A stretch of DNA of 64,000 nt from an uncultured Schlesneria sp. (GCA_903858935.1 CAIOKO010000172.1:1-64000), one strand, 5' to 3'; counted from the first letter of the stretch, positions 17,426-26,200 are shown. Notes: a model not told the origin generated them from the letters alone. Numbers and translations are program-made.

Positions 17426-18379
17426 TCAACTTTCCGTTGCCTGCATCAAACCGCGGATATACCCATACGCAAACAATCGACCGAGCATTGTATATCCCGG
17501 TTCTCCTTCATCCTCGCCATAGAGTTGTGGAACGTGGTCAGGGCGGATCGGGCCGCTGAAACCGATTTGGCGGTAAGCGTGCATCGCAGCAGACATATTG
17601 GTATCGCCATTGTCGTGAAATGTCTCGACAAATGACTCGCGAGTTCCACGCACGTCGCGAAAGTGCACGTACTTAATGTGTTTTCCCAGGCGGCGAATTG
17701 AGGCGGGAATGTCGACCCCCATTGAGGCGAACGTCCCTTGGCAGAAACAGATTGCATTGGAAGGACTGGGGACCAGTTCGATCAGTTTTTCAAAATTCTC
17801 AACCGAGTTCATAATGCGAGCTTTTCCCTGGAATTCCGGGAGCGGTGGATCGTCCGGGTGCATGCACATCGTCACATTCGCCGTTTCAGCCACCGGAATC
17901 AGGGCCTTTAGAAAACGTTCGAGGTTCTGCCAGAGACTGTCTGAAGATATCGTTTCACGGGTTATTTCCGATGAGTTTGCACTGAGTGACATTGCTCGAT
18001 GGACATCCGCCAGATCAAATGCAGTTACCTTTGCTCCACCACGCTCTGGAACGTCAAGACGCGTCCGAACCCAGTCGGTACCCGCCATGAAGTTGTAGCA
18101 GAGAAGAGGAACGCCTGCGGTCTGCATGTTCTGAAGAAGCGACTTCATAGCTGCCAGCTCGCTTCCATCGTCCAGTCCAACCTTCAGTTGTTCAATCGGA
18201 AGATAGCCTTCAATGACAGACAGCTTCATTCCGAATGATTTAATCCGATCTCGCAAACGAATCAGATCATCAAGATTCGAACCAGGATATCTTCCGACGA
18301 CGTCAGTGACTCCGCATTGTGCGGCGAGAACGAGATTCTCGTCTGACATCGGAGTCAAAACAGTCGCCAGCTGCATCAT
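17426..18379 (-). CDS. uxuA: Mannonate dehydratase
   Basis: A 317-residue TIM-barrel enzyme of the UxuA family, converting D-mannonate to 2-keto-3-deoxygluconate in hexuronate breakdown. Metal- and substrate-site segments are recognisable: [50 protein letters not shown] and [14 protein letters not shown]. It is shorter than the E. coli enzyme (about 390), as is usual for the shorter clade. Its ATG overlaps the glycosyltransferase stop as ATGA. No uronate isomerase or oxidoreductase is adjacent, although an SDR of the gluconate/deoxygluconate type lies at 44 kb. Confidence 0.92.
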   Translation of the reverse strand: MMQLATVLTPMSDENLVLAAQCGVTDVVGRYPGSNLDDLIRLRDRIKSFGMKLSVIEGYLPIEQLKVGLDDGSELAAMKSLLQNMQTAGVPLLCYNFMAGTDWVRTRLDVPERGGAKVTAFDLADVHRAMSLSANSSEITRETISSDSLWQNLERFLKALIPVAETANVTMCMHPDDPPLPEFQGKARIMNSVENFEKLIELVPSPSNAICFCQGTFASMGVDIPASIRRLGKHIKYVHFRDVRGTRESFVETFHDNGDTNMSAAMHAYRQIGFSGPIRPDHVPQLYGEDEGEPGYTMLGRLFAYGYIRGLMQATES

Positions 18380-19221
18380 TTCAGGAATTCCTCCGTCTTC
18401 GATTCATTGCGTGAGGGAACAAATAATGGTGATCGCCAGACTCCCAGTTTTTGAGCCCAGAATTTTGCCAGGACATGCAATGTGGAAAATCCGTATGTAA
18501 CACTTCGGCGAAAGTTGATGCTGGACATTTCATCAAAGTAGCGGACCGGAACTGGAATATCGCCAAGTTTGAAACCGAAGTAGACCGCCTGTGCTAAAAA
18601 TTCGCTATCGAATACAAAATCATTCGAGTTTTTCAAGTAGGGAATCGTTTCCAGCACTTCGCGACGATACGCACGAAATCCGCTATGAAAATCGCCGAGA
18701 TTTTGCCCGAGGGCAATATTTTCGGTGAATGTCAAACAACGGTTGGCGACGTATTTCCAGGGAGGCATCCCGCCAGATAGGGCCTCGCGCCGTGTCCGAA
18801 TCCGGGAGCCCATCACGAAATCACAGATACCCAGGCGAATGATGTCAATCGCGGCTGGAATCACTCGACTGTCGTATTGATAATCGGGATGGATCATCAC
18901 GATGTAGTCCGCACCATTTTCGAGTGCTCGACGATAGCAGGTTTTCTGGTTACCCCCATAACCCAGATTTTTTTCGTGACGAATTACCGTCAGGCCGATT
19001 CGCTCGGCAATTTCAACTGTATTGTCGCTACTACAATCATCAACCAGAATAATTTCATCGACTGATCCTGCGGGGATGTCCGCGACAGTCCGTTCAAGTG
19101 TTCGAGCCGCGTTATAAGCGGGCATTACGGCAATCGTCTTTCCCTGCGGCAGTTTTTTGCCGTCAGAAAAAGTCGAGATTTCGTTGCTGTTTAAATTGGA
19201 TGACACAATGGCTCGATTCAT
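18376..19221 (-). CDS. Family 2 glycosyltransferase (dolichyl-phosphate mannose synthase-like)
   Basis: A 281-residue GT-A fold transferase. It shows [48 protein letters not shown], the metal-site region [12 protein letters not shown], and the acceptor-side [16 protein letters not shown]. It is of the soluble DPM1 type without C-terminal membrane segments, and probably transfers a sugar to a polyprenyl phosphate or to an envelope glycan. ATG 19221 is preferred over a frame-compatible start at 19245; neither has a strong ribosome site. Its stop overlaps the uxuA start, so it heads that operon. Confidence 0.88.
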   Translation of the reverse strand: MNRAIVSSNLNSNEISTFSDGKKLPQGKTIAVMPAYNAARTLERTVADIPAGSVDEIILVDDCSSDNTVEIAERIGLTVIRHEKNLGYGGNQKTCYRRALENGADYIVMIHPDYQYDSRVIPAAIDIIRLGICDFVMGSRIRTRREALSGGMPPWKYVANRCLTFTENIALGQNLGDFHSGFRAYRREVLETIPYLKNSNDFVFDSEFLAQAVYFGFKLGDIPVPVRYFDEMSSINFRRSVTYGFSTLHVLAKFWAQKLGVWRSPLFVPSRNESKTEEFLK

Positions 19222-19432
19222 GCTGAACAGTGGGCATTGACTCAAAAATCGATGGCGGCATTATCGAGAATTGTCGCCACGTTGGAAGCGGCCTGAGGCG
19301 TCATTTTTTTTATTTGCCATTTAACTCGCATGACCATATTCGACGACCATGATTTGACGATTTATACTCCGTCATGTCACCATAGCAGTTCCTTGATTAA
19401 TCAAATCATGTTTACGAATCAGGATTCAGCAC

Positions 19433-20029
19433 ATGCCCAAGAAAAAAGCCGCGAAAAAGATTTCAGCCAAAGAGGATTCAGTTGTATCTCAACGAATTGT
19501 CATGCGGACTGGCGAAGCATTGGTCGAAGCCGAACCAGCATACTCGGCGGCAGAACCCGAAGTTGTGATTGGGGAGTTGGACGGCCCCGTTGGTTATGCA
19601 ATTGCCAATTTGATCGGAGATCAGACCAAGGGACACTCGCGCGTGTTTGCCATTTTGAATTGTGATGTCCAAGTTCGTCCGGTCACACTGATGGTCAGCA
19701 AAGTCACGGTAAAAAACACGAAATACACGAACATCCTGATGGGCTCAGTCCAAGCAGGTATTGCGAACGGAGTACTCGACGCGGTTCGAGCTGGCGACAT
19801 TCCTAAGGAAAAAGCCAACGATCTTGGGATTATTGTCTCCGTCTGGCTTGATCCTAGTGTGACCAAGGTAGAGGTGGATCACAACATCCTCTTCGAAACC
19901 AACCGGAAGGCAACAGCGAAGGCTATTCACAAAGCCATGCACAATGAGCCGGGAATTGATTGGTTACTTGAAAACCAAAAAGACGTGACACACTATTTCC
20001 ATCAACTGGGAGTGGAAAAGAAGCTGTAA
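19433..20029 (+). CDS. Formaldehyde-activating enzyme (Fae)-like protein
   Basis: A 198-residue Fae-family protein. True Fae condenses formaldehyde with tetrahydromethanopterin, and planctomycetes are known for this C1 pathway. The core matches TGEALVEA, VGYAIANLIGDQTKGHSRVFAIL, PVTLMVSKVTVKN, AGIANGVLDAV and ILFETNRKATAKAIHKAM. The N terminus adds about 25 Lys/Ala-rich residues. By my alignment to the Methylorubrum enzyme, the proposed catalytic His (EVAHIDLIIG) is Glu here (SAAEPEVVIG). So it may be a paralogue with a changed role. ATG 19433 has AGGA upstream. It stands alone, converging on the sulfatase-like gene. Confidence 0.88.
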   Translation: MPKKKAAKKISAKEDSVVSQRIVMRTGEALVEAEPAYSAAEPEVVIGELDGPVGYAIANLIGDQTKGHSRVFAILNCDVQVRPVTLMVSKVTVKNTKYTNILMGSVQAGIANGVLDAVRAGDIPKEKANDLGIIVSVWLDPSVTKVEVDHNILFETNRKATAKAIHKAMHNEPGIDWLLENQKDVTHYFHQLGVEKKL

Positions 20030-20033
20030 ATCA

Positions 20034-21221
20034 TCAGTTTGATATTGAGTTTTCCGAGATCTGGCTCAACAGCTCGGCAACGACTTCGGGCTGTTGAGCA
20101 GCGACATCGTTAACGTCCCAAATGTCTTCCGGCTTAAAAAACAGCGCGGTCTGATTCTTCGGACTCGGTTGTGAGAGGTCTATTTGCAATTCGATTGAGT
20201 TGTCGTGAATACAAAGCCATTCGTTTGTTCGAATCGCTTTTGTCCGGGCTCCGTCGCCATACCAGACCATCGACCGAGACGGAGCGTCCTCCGTTAATTC
20301 TCGCAGCCAGCTTCTTCCTGCGAATGACAAATCGACAGCAAGGGGAGCTAGATTGAACCACTCAATGAGTGTAGGGGCCAGGTCAAATGTTTGCGCGAGC
20401 CGATCTGATCGAAGGGATTTGAGATTCAAGAATCGTTTGTCATTGCTGATGTTGATCACGAGAGGAATTTGAGTCAGTTGGTCGCAAAGGGTTTGCGCTT
20501 TGCTTGACGACGAGGTCAACTTTGATTGTTTGATTTGCTGCCATGCATAACCCGTGGCGGCCATGACAATCACAAGCATAGGTTCGTCAACAACTTCGCT
20601 GGAAAACTGGGCGAGAAGTTCTCCCAGCCAGTGATCCAATAACGATACTGATCCGGCATAAACAGCAGGATGCTGTGATCGATCCGCGTTCGAAAGTTCA
20701 GAAAGATCTTGGCCCCGTTCTTCAAAATCTTCAAAATAAAGCTCGTTAAAACCTTCGGGAGGAATCCCAGGCCCGGGCGCGTGAATCCATAGCAACTTTG
20801 AATGTTTGCTGATTGGCGACTCTTTCCGGGTCGAAATCGCGGTTTTGACTGCCTCGGCAAATGGAATTTCGTCCGGCTTGGTCCCGATTCCCTCGCGCCC
20901 TTGAACCCGTATGACGTTGTCGAATTCGAAGCTCTGTTGCCATTCATGAGACTCGCCCGTGGCAATTAATTGCGTTTCGACGTGACCTGCCCGAAACAGA
21001 CTTCCGATGGGGATCGGCCGCGAATTTAGTGGGATTAACGAGTGATTGCCCGTTGACCAAGCCATTCCAGCCAGTGGCCCAAGCGTATCAACGAAACAAC
21101 GGTCAAAAACGGCACCCGTGGCTGCAAGCCGGTCGCAGTTCGGCGTTTCGATCCACTCGTTTCCATAGCAGCCAAGTGACTTTGTGGCGAGCGAATCGAA
21201 GGAGACGATGACAGCCAGCAT
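20034..21221 (-). CDS. Sulfatase-fold protein lacking the sulfatase nucleophile motif
   Basis: A 395-residue protein of the alkaline-phosphatase/sulfatase superfamily. The opening LAVIVSFDSLATKSLGCYGNEWIETPNCDRLAATGAVFDRCF is typical of sulfatases, with the first Asp metal ligand. The site where CxPSR should follow reads VDTLGPLAGMAWSTG, so there is no Cys or Ser to become formylglycine. The second metal site (usually TSDHG) is also changed (VMAATGYAWQ). No signal peptide is visible. It is therefore probably not an active sulfatase. It ends 4 bp from the Fae-like stop, convergent. Confidence 0.8.
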   Translation of the reverse strand: MLAVIVSFDSLATKSLGCYGNEWIETPNCDRLAATGAVFDRCFVDTLGPLAGMAWSTGNHSLIPLNSRPIPIGSLFRAGHVETQLIATGESHEWQQSFEFDNVIRVQGREGIGTKPDEIPFAEAVKTAISTRKESPISKHSKLLWIHAPGPGIPPEGFNELYFEDFEERGQDLSELSNADRSQHPAVYAGSVSLLDHWLGELLAQFSSEVVDEPMLVIVMAATGYAWQQIKQSKLTSSSSKAQTLCDQLTQIPLVINISNDKRFLNLKSLRSDRLAQTFDLAPTLIEWFNLAPLAVDLSFAGRSWLRELTEDAPSRSMVWYGDGARTKAIRTNEWLCIHDNSIELQIDLSQPSPKNQTALFFKPEDIWDVNDVAAQQPEVVAELLSQISENSISN

Positions 21222-21248
21222 CTAACGGTTCGTCCCTTCGAACGAGAC

Positions 21249-21295
21249 GGGATCCAGGAAGAGAGAATCATGATTGATTCTCGTTCCTGGATCCC
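21249..21295. repeat. Large intergenic hairpin
   Basis: Perfect 12-bp arms GGGATCCAGGAA (21249-21260) and TTCCTGGATCCC (21284-21295), with a second inner stem GAGAATC/GATTCTC and a six-base loop. It lies between the stop of the 89-residue protein gene and the start of the sulfatase-like gene, both leftward. There is no T-tract on either side, so a classic terminator is not supported; an mRNA structure or palindromic repeat is possible. Confidence 0.75.
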
Positions 21296-21305
21296 TCATA
21301 TCAGT

Positions 21306-21575
21306 TCAAGGCGAACGCAACGCTCGCCGCCACTGAGGGCTGACGAGAATTCGCTCGATTTGCAGTTCGTGAAGCTGGTCGAACCATGTTCCGTCAAACT
21401 CGAAGACTTCGTACATTCGTTGTGACTGATCAAAGCGTGGGTCGGTTGTCCCACCTTCCTCATCAGTTCCAGCGAATCGACTTGGGACGATTAAGACCCA
21501 AGTTCTGTCCCCAGCTCGCTCCCATGTTGGCTTTGTCCAACGAAAACCAACGTCCTGCAAATCTGCCTGTGACAT
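21306..21575 (-). CDS. Small conserved-looking protein of unknown function
   Basis: An 89-residue soluble protein. I do not recognise a family. The composition is ordinary, with Trp in two segments (VGFRWTKPTWERAGDRTWVL and FEFDGTWFDQLHELQIERIL). The acidic/glycine segment in between (AGTDEEGGTTDPRFDQ) looks like a loop. ATG 21575 is preceded by GGGAGG at good spacing, which is the main reason to accept it. It lies upstream of the sulfatase-like gene, separated by the large hairpin, so the two may share a transcript. Confidence 0.65.
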   Translation of the reverse strand: MSQADLQDVGFRWTKPTWERAGDRTWVLIVPSRFAGTDEEGGTTDPRFDQSQRMYEVFEFDGTWFDQLHELQIERILVSPQWRRALRSP

Positions 21576-21782
21576 TCAACGGCCTCCCTGCCAGTCAACA
21601 CGGGTCCATCCGTGGGTCGGATTATTCATTCAACGAGCAGGTTGGTCAAGCGACTATCGAGAAGTTATCGTGGATGCTGGGAAGCAGAGAACAGTTTTGA
21701 ACATCCACAATGACGACCAGCCGATTGTTAACAAATCCCAATTTTCAATTTCACGCTTGTAAAAAATGAAACGTTCCCCGCG

Positions 21783-22136
21783 ATGGATGGCTCGCTGAAC
21801 CTGTCACTTCTAATATTGCCACCGGAATCCTGTGACGGATGTGGACTGTGCTGTGAAGGGATTGGATCGCCGGTCGTGTTATATGCGTCACGGGCGGGAC
21901 TACCGATACCACACCCGTTCCGTCCCGCCGAGTTACCGCAGGATCTGATCGACGAAATCGATAGTCACTTCTCAGGCTTAACGCGTGGTCAGGAATCACA
22001 GGACCGCTGTCTTTGGTTTGATCCTGTCGCTCGCGTCTGTCGGCATTACGAGTTTCGTCCGCAAATCTGTCGCGAATATGATCTCGGTGGTCGCGCATGC
22101 CTTCAACGACGACGCAATGAACTGAATTCAAAGTAA
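21783..22136 (+). CDS. YkgJ-family cysteine cluster protein
   Basis: A 117-residue protein with the putative zinc- or iron-chelating cysteine cluster of the YkgJ/CxxCxxCC family. It shows ESCDGCGLCCEGIGSPV near residue 17, then CLWFDPVARVCRHYEFRPQICREYDLGG, which supplies the remaining cysteines in the usual order. The function of the family is poorly known; some members associate with metal-dependent methylation or redox enzymes. The gene is short but complete relative to the family core. Its stop is 2 bp from the convergent stop of the next gene. Confidence 0.88.
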   Translation: MDGSLNLSLLILPPESCDGCGLCCEGIGSPVVLYASRAGLPIPHPFRPAELPQDLIDEIDSHFSGLTRGQESQDRCLWFDPVARVCRHYEFRPQICREYDLGGRACLQRRRNELNSK

Positions 22137-22138
22137 AA

Positions 22139-22495
22139 TCAATCACGATCGGAAGCGTTGGCTGTTTGAACCAACTCTCGAAACGTCGGGCGCAACGAAG
22201 GGTGCAAGAAGTAAGCGAAAGAACTGTCCGGGTTTCGAGCCGCGATCAGTTCAACGACGTACGCAAAATCTTTGTGCATTCGGCGCAAATTCCTGATACG
22301 ACGTGCGATTTTCATTTCGATTGGTTGTGAAAGTCGCAAAACGATTAGCCCCTCTCGCTGCTCGACATTCAGGTCGCCCGTCGGATCGGGGATGACTACT
22401 TCGCTTCCTTTGCCTGCCGTCTCGATTGCAATGAGGAATTGCACGACGATACCAGCAGGCGACCGGAATTCGGCTCGGGTCCGATCCCAAACCAT
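22139..22495 (-). CDS. Uncharacterised 118-residue protein
   Basis: I do not recognise the family. The protein has a beta-rich N terminus (AEFRSPAGIVVQFLIAIE), a middle with VLRLSQPIEMKIARRIRNLRRMHKDFAYVVELIA that looks helical, and an ordered-looking C terminus. No signal peptide or membrane segment. ATG 22495 is the only reasonable start, because a stop lies ten codons upstream. GGAAG sits eight bases before it, and GGAGGA abuts the ATG. It is leftward and converges on YkgJ. Confidence 0.6.
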   Translation of the reverse strand: MVWDRTRAEFRSPAGIVVQFLIAIETAGKGSEVVIPDPTGDLNVEQREGLIVLRLSQPIEMKIARRIRNLRRMHKDFAYVVELIAARNPDSSFAYFLHPSLRPTFRELVQTANASDRD

Positions 22496-22681
22496 TCCTC
22501 CGTCTTCCGAACGGCGTCTGTATCAACTGAACGAATCACTAGATCGACGGTATTCCGTTGGTGCCTGTTGGGGGCAGGTTGCCATTCCGCCCCAAATCGA
22601 ATTTTATAAATCGGAAGTAGTGGCGGAGGGTGCTATTCTGGTTCGCCCCGCAGGTGGCGGGAAATGCACAGGCAGAAGATG

Positions 22682-23125
22682 TCACTCTTCGATTTTTGGC
22701 GGGCGACGTCGATCTTTGGTTTCGGTTCGCTCTCGTTTTGCTTCAACCCGTCGTCGCTTGGACGCACGGGTTGGTTTCACTGCCCGCCGCGGTTTTGGTG
22801 CGGTGGCAACCGATTGAAGCAGTGCATGCAACTTCTCAAGACAATCTGCGATGTTCTTCGGCTGGTCTCGAAAACGCTCGCTGCTGAGGACGAGCTCTCC
22901 TTCGCCGGTCATTCGGCGTCGATAGGCCGCAATGAATCGGTCTTTAACGTCACCGGGAAGCGATTCCGATTCGGCAAGGCTCCATCGCATAATCACTTTG
23001 GAATTAACCTTGTTGACGTTTTGTCCGCCCGGCCCTGAACTGCGCGCTGTAGACCATGAGAACTCGCGACACGGGACGCGAATCCGATGGTTAACACTCA
23101 GAATTTCAGATTCATCGGGAAACAT
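22682..23125 (-). CDS. arfB: Release-factor-like ribosome rescue protein (ArfB/YaeJ type)
   Basis: A 147-residue peptidyl-tRNA hydrolase that rescues ribosomes stalled on mRNA lacking a stop codon. The catalytic GGQ loop is in ARSSGPGGQNVNKVNSKVIM (Gly-Gly-Gln about residues 34-36), with no codon-recognition domain. The C-terminal tail from about residue 105 is strongly basic (PRRAVKPTRASKRRRVEAKR), matching the ArfB tail that enters the mRNA channel. ATG 23125 gives MFPDESEILSVNHRIRVP; an in-frame TTG at 23146 is less likely. It appears to be transcribed alone. Confidence 0.92.
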   Translation of the reverse strand: MFPDESEILSVNHRIRVPCREFSWSTARSSGPGGQNVNKVNSKVIMRWSLAESESLPGDVKDRFIAAYRRRMTGEGELVLSSERFRDQPKNIADCLEKLHALLQSVATAPKPRRAVKPTRASKRRRVEAKRERTETKDRRRPPKIEE

Positions 23126-23362
23126 GATTTCGTGATTGTAGCTCAAATACGATCAGGATACTGCACAGCGGACACGGGAATCGGAACGAGGTTCAGGTCC
23201 TCCCAGCAATTGGGATGTCTTCCGAACGCGGGATATGGCCACATCCCAGGTGTATTCCGAGGTGCCCGAAATGATTGAGTTCGATTCTCTGACCTCGCAA
23301 GCGGTTCAGCAGGAGCTTCGCTTACATGCTGAAAAAACTACGTTTTGCACCAATTCTATTCC

Positions 23363-24190
23363 TTACGCGGCGAGATTCGAACGAGTAATTTCCGTATGAA
23401 CTCCTTCGATTTGATCGGCGGATATCCGCTGTAACTGGTTCGCGTATCCGACCAGAAGTGCGAAGTCGCATAGTCGATTGATGCGTCGTGGAATGCCCGC
23501 AGACAGTTCGTAAAGGACTCGCAACGCGGACGAATCGAAGATCGGCTTCGATCGGCCAGCCGACCGCAATCGGTGGGCAATGTATTCCCCTGTTTCCGCT
23601 TCGGTAAGCGACTGAAGGAAACAGTGAAATGCCATGCGATCGGCGATCTGAGTGGTCGTTTGCAGGGTACCAATCAGTTCCGGTTGGCCTGCAAGAATCA
23701 ATGCAAAATTAGAGCGTCTGGGTTGCTGAAAATTCATCAACTGATGCATGGTTTGAAAGACTCGTCGGTCCTCTATCAAGTGTGCATCGTCGAGAATAAT
23801 GACAGGCTCGCGGCCGGCTTCAGTCAATTCTCGCAACCGAGTTTCGAAAGATCGCAACAGAACATCGAGTCCCAGATTTGCAGAATTGAAATCAAGCAGA
23901 CTGCCACCTAATTCCTGGGTCAAGTACGCGACTAGCTCATGCGGAGACAGTTGAGGATAGACGAGTTGTACGACAGGGTGTCCGTCGGGTACCCGCTGGC
24001 GGACCATTTCCAGGACGTGGGTCTTGCCCGTTCCGCTTGCCCCAACGAGGGCCGCTGCTCCTTTGCCGTGCTCGATCAGGTAGTTCAGTTTCACGATCGC
24101 TTCTTGGTGCAATCGACCAGGATAGAAGGAATCAGATCGACGATCGTGGTCGAACGGCGCTCGCTCCAATTGCCAGTGTCGCTCGTACAT
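23363..24190 (-). CDS. ExeA/GspA-like AAA ATPase
   Basis: A 275-residue AAA ATPase. It starts MYERHWQLERAPFDHDRRSDSFYPG, the typical ExeA/GspA/TniB-like opening. Walker A is VGASGTGKTHVLEM, Walker B is PVIILDDAHLIED, and the C-terminal lid has ELSAGIPRRINRLCDFALLVG. In type II secretion, GspA/ExeA helps assemble the secretin through the peptidoglycan; here the peptidoglycan-binding C-terminal domain is missing. The upstream gene encodes a single-pass membrane protein, which suits a GspAB-like membrane pair. No secretin is in the window. The transposon-type TniB alternative lacks support: no transposase nearby. Confidence 0.9.
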   Translation of the reverse strand: MYERHWQLERAPFDHDRRSDSFYPGRLHQEAIVKLNYLIEHGKGAAALVGASGTGKTHVLEMVRQRVPDGHPVVQLVYPQLSPHELVAYLTQELGGSLLDFNSANLGLDVLLRSFETRLRELTEAGREPVIILDDAHLIEDRRVFQTMHQLMNFQQPRRSNFALILAGQPELIGTLQTTTQIADRMAFHCFLQSLTEAETGEYIAHRLRSAGRSKPIFDSSALRVLYELSAGIPRRINRLCDFALLVGYANQLQRISADQIEGVHTEITRSNLAA

Positions 24191-24225
24191 ATCGGCCTCC
24201 TTGCCGTTTTTTTGACCGATGTGAT

Positions 24226-24714
24226 TTATCTCAGATTTGTTGATTCGCCTCGACCGCCAGAAACTCGCCGAATCGATTCTGCGGGATCGTTTCGCTCAAC
24301 TTCTTCAATTGTTCCAGTCAGCCAGACTGCCGTGTAACGGTCCTGACGATTTACCAAAACAGGATCTTTCGTTCCGTTTGGCATGGCCCGTTCGTTCGCC
24401 GTTCCCGTAGCGGATATTTTTCGCAACGGAACGCTGGAACTTTGTTTGCCATCCCGGGATGAATCGGAAGCCGGGGCAGGAAACTCAAAACTGTCCAGTT
24501 CCGCAATCGAATCCGACTCTTCGGTTTGCCGTTGTGAACCAAAATAACTCCATGCCCCCAAACCAACGCTTACGACCATGGCACCGACAATGGTATAGGT
24601 TAAGGGGCGGATCATTTTCTTAATCAACGGAATGGCCGAAGCACGTCCCTTTGGTCTACTTGGTTTGGAAGGTTGAGTTTCGTGCACGCGAATCGCAGTT
24701 TGACCGGCGTCCAT
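24226..24714 (-). CDS. Single-pass membrane protein paired with the ExeA-like ATPase
   Basis: A 162-residue protein: a basic cytoplasmic N terminus (SKPSRPKGRASAIPLIKKMIR), one transmembrane helix (LTYTIVGAMVVSVGLGAW, about residues 43-60), then a polar Ser/Pro-rich periplasmic region ending DRYTAVWLTGTIEEVERNDP. The topology resembles GspB/ExeB, the partner of GspA, though I see no clear GspB C-terminal domain. ATG 24714 is chosen because AAGGA lies seven bases upstream, better than the GTG at 24798 or ATG at 24774; this also removes overlap with the small frame upstream. It is 35 bp before the ATPase. Confidence 0.6.
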   Translation of the reverse strand: MDAGQTAIRVHETQPSKPSRPKGRASAIPLIKKMIRPLTYTIVGAMVVSVGLGAWSYFGSQRQTEESDSIAELDSFEFPAPASDSSRDGKQSSSVPLRKISATGTANERAMPNGTKDPVLVNRQDRYTAVWLTGTIEEVERNDPAESIRRVSGGRGESTNLR

Positions 24715-24730
24715 CACCTCATCCTTAAGA

Positions 24731-24940
24731 TTATGGAAAAGAACATTCGTCAGGCCTGACGAGGAATTTCTCATACGAGGCGGAATTAAATCCACCACGG
24801 ACGAACCCTTGCGGATCGCTCATCAATGCTATCGTCAGCTGGCCGGAACGACTTGAGTCGAGTTCGACCAAAACCCCCCTTCGCTGTAGCACGGAAATTG
24901 TCAGTTTGCCGTCGCTAAAAAATGTCAGGCTAAAAAGCAT
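24731..24940 (-). CDS. Possible small protein heading the ATPase cluster
   Basis: A 69-residue frame beginning MLFSLTFFSDGKLTISVLQR, with alternating hydrophobic residues that suggest a beta-rich fold. It ends 16 bp before the preferred start of the membrane protein gene, a natural operon spacing. The pattern is loosely reminiscent of CsrA-size regulators but lacks their conserved residues, so I assign no function. The ribosome site is weak (AGGA, 13 bases upstream). Confidence 0.35.
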   Translation of the reverse strand: MLFSLTFFSDGKLTISVLQRRGVLVELDSSRSGQLTIALMSDPQGFVRGGFNSASYEKFLVRPDECSFP

Positions 24941-25031
24941 GTGCGAATGTAAGTCCTGTTTACAAAGTATATTGCGCAGTTAGGTGTTGCGTAAAAAGGT
25001 CGCAGCGGTTTCTCCGCTCGGAACGCTCGAA

Positions 25032-26147
25032 TTACGTCTTCAAAACGATCGTCTGAACTGGATCTCGCTCTTTTTCGCTCGCATAGAAAATCAGACCTGG
25101 AAACTGTTCGCTCAGTCGTTTAGCGAGGTTTTCCATCGAAAATCGCTCGGTGGCATAGTGGCCGGGCAATAACATTCCGAGGCCAAGATCTCTGGCTTCA
25201 AGACATGCATGAAAACGTGCTTCACCTGTCAACAAAGCCTGGCAGCCAGTGCGTTGAGCATCCCGCAAAAACTCGGAAGCAGCACCGCAGGCAATACCAA
25301 GCCGATTAATCACTTGCGATTGTTCTCCGACAAACTGGACATTTGCCAGCCCGAGTCGATTGGAGACCGTATGGCTTAACTCATTAAGCGTGATTGGCTT
25401 AGGGAGGATTCCGAATCTCCCCGCTCCCGCAGCATTGGCAATTGCTTTGACCGAAAAAACATCGACTGCAGGTTCTTCGTAAGGGTGAGCCATTCTTAGA
25501 AGTGTCAGGGCGTGATCGAGGCGTTTTGCCGGACAAACGACTTCGACACGGACTTCTTCGACCTGCTCAAGTTGACCTGATTTACCAATAGCGGGGTTTG
25601 TCGAATCGGAACCGAAGAAAGTTCCCGTACCATGCAGATTAAAACTGCATTGTCGATAATTCCCGATGACTCCCGCACCGGCGTCCCATAAAGCCTTGCG
25701 AACGGTTTCCAAGTGTGATTCCGGAACAAAAGTGACTAGCTTGACCTGATCTGTGACCGCCCGCTGCCTCAACGGCGCAATTTCTTTCAATTCAAGCAAT
25801 TCAGCTAATTGCTGATTAATGCCAGCGGTTGAATTATCCCAGGCTGTGTGTGGACTATAAACGGCAATTCCGCTGCGAATCATTGTCAGCAACATTCGCC
25901 CTTCTGCGGTGGAGGCGGTAATCTGCTTGATTGGCTTGAACATCACAGGATGATGCGTAACAACAAGTTGTGCTCCGAAATCGGTTGCCTCCGCAGCAAC
26001 ATCTGTTGTCAGGGTCAAACATGTCATCACCTTTTTTACGCTGCTGCTATCGTCGCCGAGGAGTAGTCCAACGTTGTCCCAATCCTCTGCGAGATTTAAC
26101 GGAGCTAATATTTTCAAATAGTCGCAAACTTCTCGAACCGTCGTCAT
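25032..26147 (-). CDS. Nif3-like dinuclear metal centre protein
   Basis: A 371-residue member of the NIF3/YbgI/YqfO family, hexameric proteins with a dinuclear metal site. Recent work on relatives suggests GTP cyclohydrolase I type 2 or related hydrolase activity, but the role is not settled. Metal-site residues are in QLVVTHHPVMFK, YSPHTAWDNSTAGIN, and near the C terminus LLTGEARFHACLEARD and LLPGHYATERF. The inserted PII-like/CutA-like middle domain (about residues 125-235) is present, as in YqfO. Start at ATG 26147 with AAGGA nine bases upstream. It is divergent from argG. Confidence 0.92.
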   Translation of the reverse strand: MTTVREVCDYLKILAPLNLAEDWDNVGLLLGDDSSSVKKVMTCLTLTTDVAAEATDFGAQLVVTHHPVMFKPIKQITASTAEGRMLLTMIRSGIAVYSPHTAWDNSTAGINQQLAELLELKEIAPLRQRAVTDQVKLVTFVPESHLETVRKALWDAGAGVIGNYRQCSFNLHGTGTFFGSDSTNPAIGKSGQLEQVEEVRVEVVCPAKRLDHALTLLRMAHPYEEPAVDVFSVKAIANAAGAGRFGILPKPITLNELSHTVSNRLGLANVQFVGEQSQVINRLGIACGAASEFLRDAQRTGCQALLTGEARFHACLEARDLGLGMLLPGHYATERFSMENLAKRLSEQFPGLIFYASEKERDPVQTIVLKT

Positions 26148-26200
26148 GGAAATCATTCCTTTGGTTTAATAACACGCTGCCAATGAAGTAGATTCTCGTT

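Noticed and set aside
23363-24190. TniB-like transposition ATPase
   Set aside because: The opening motif suits both ExeA and TniB, but no transposase, TniQ or terminal repeats are nearby and the upstream gene is a membrane protein, which favours the GspA-like reading.
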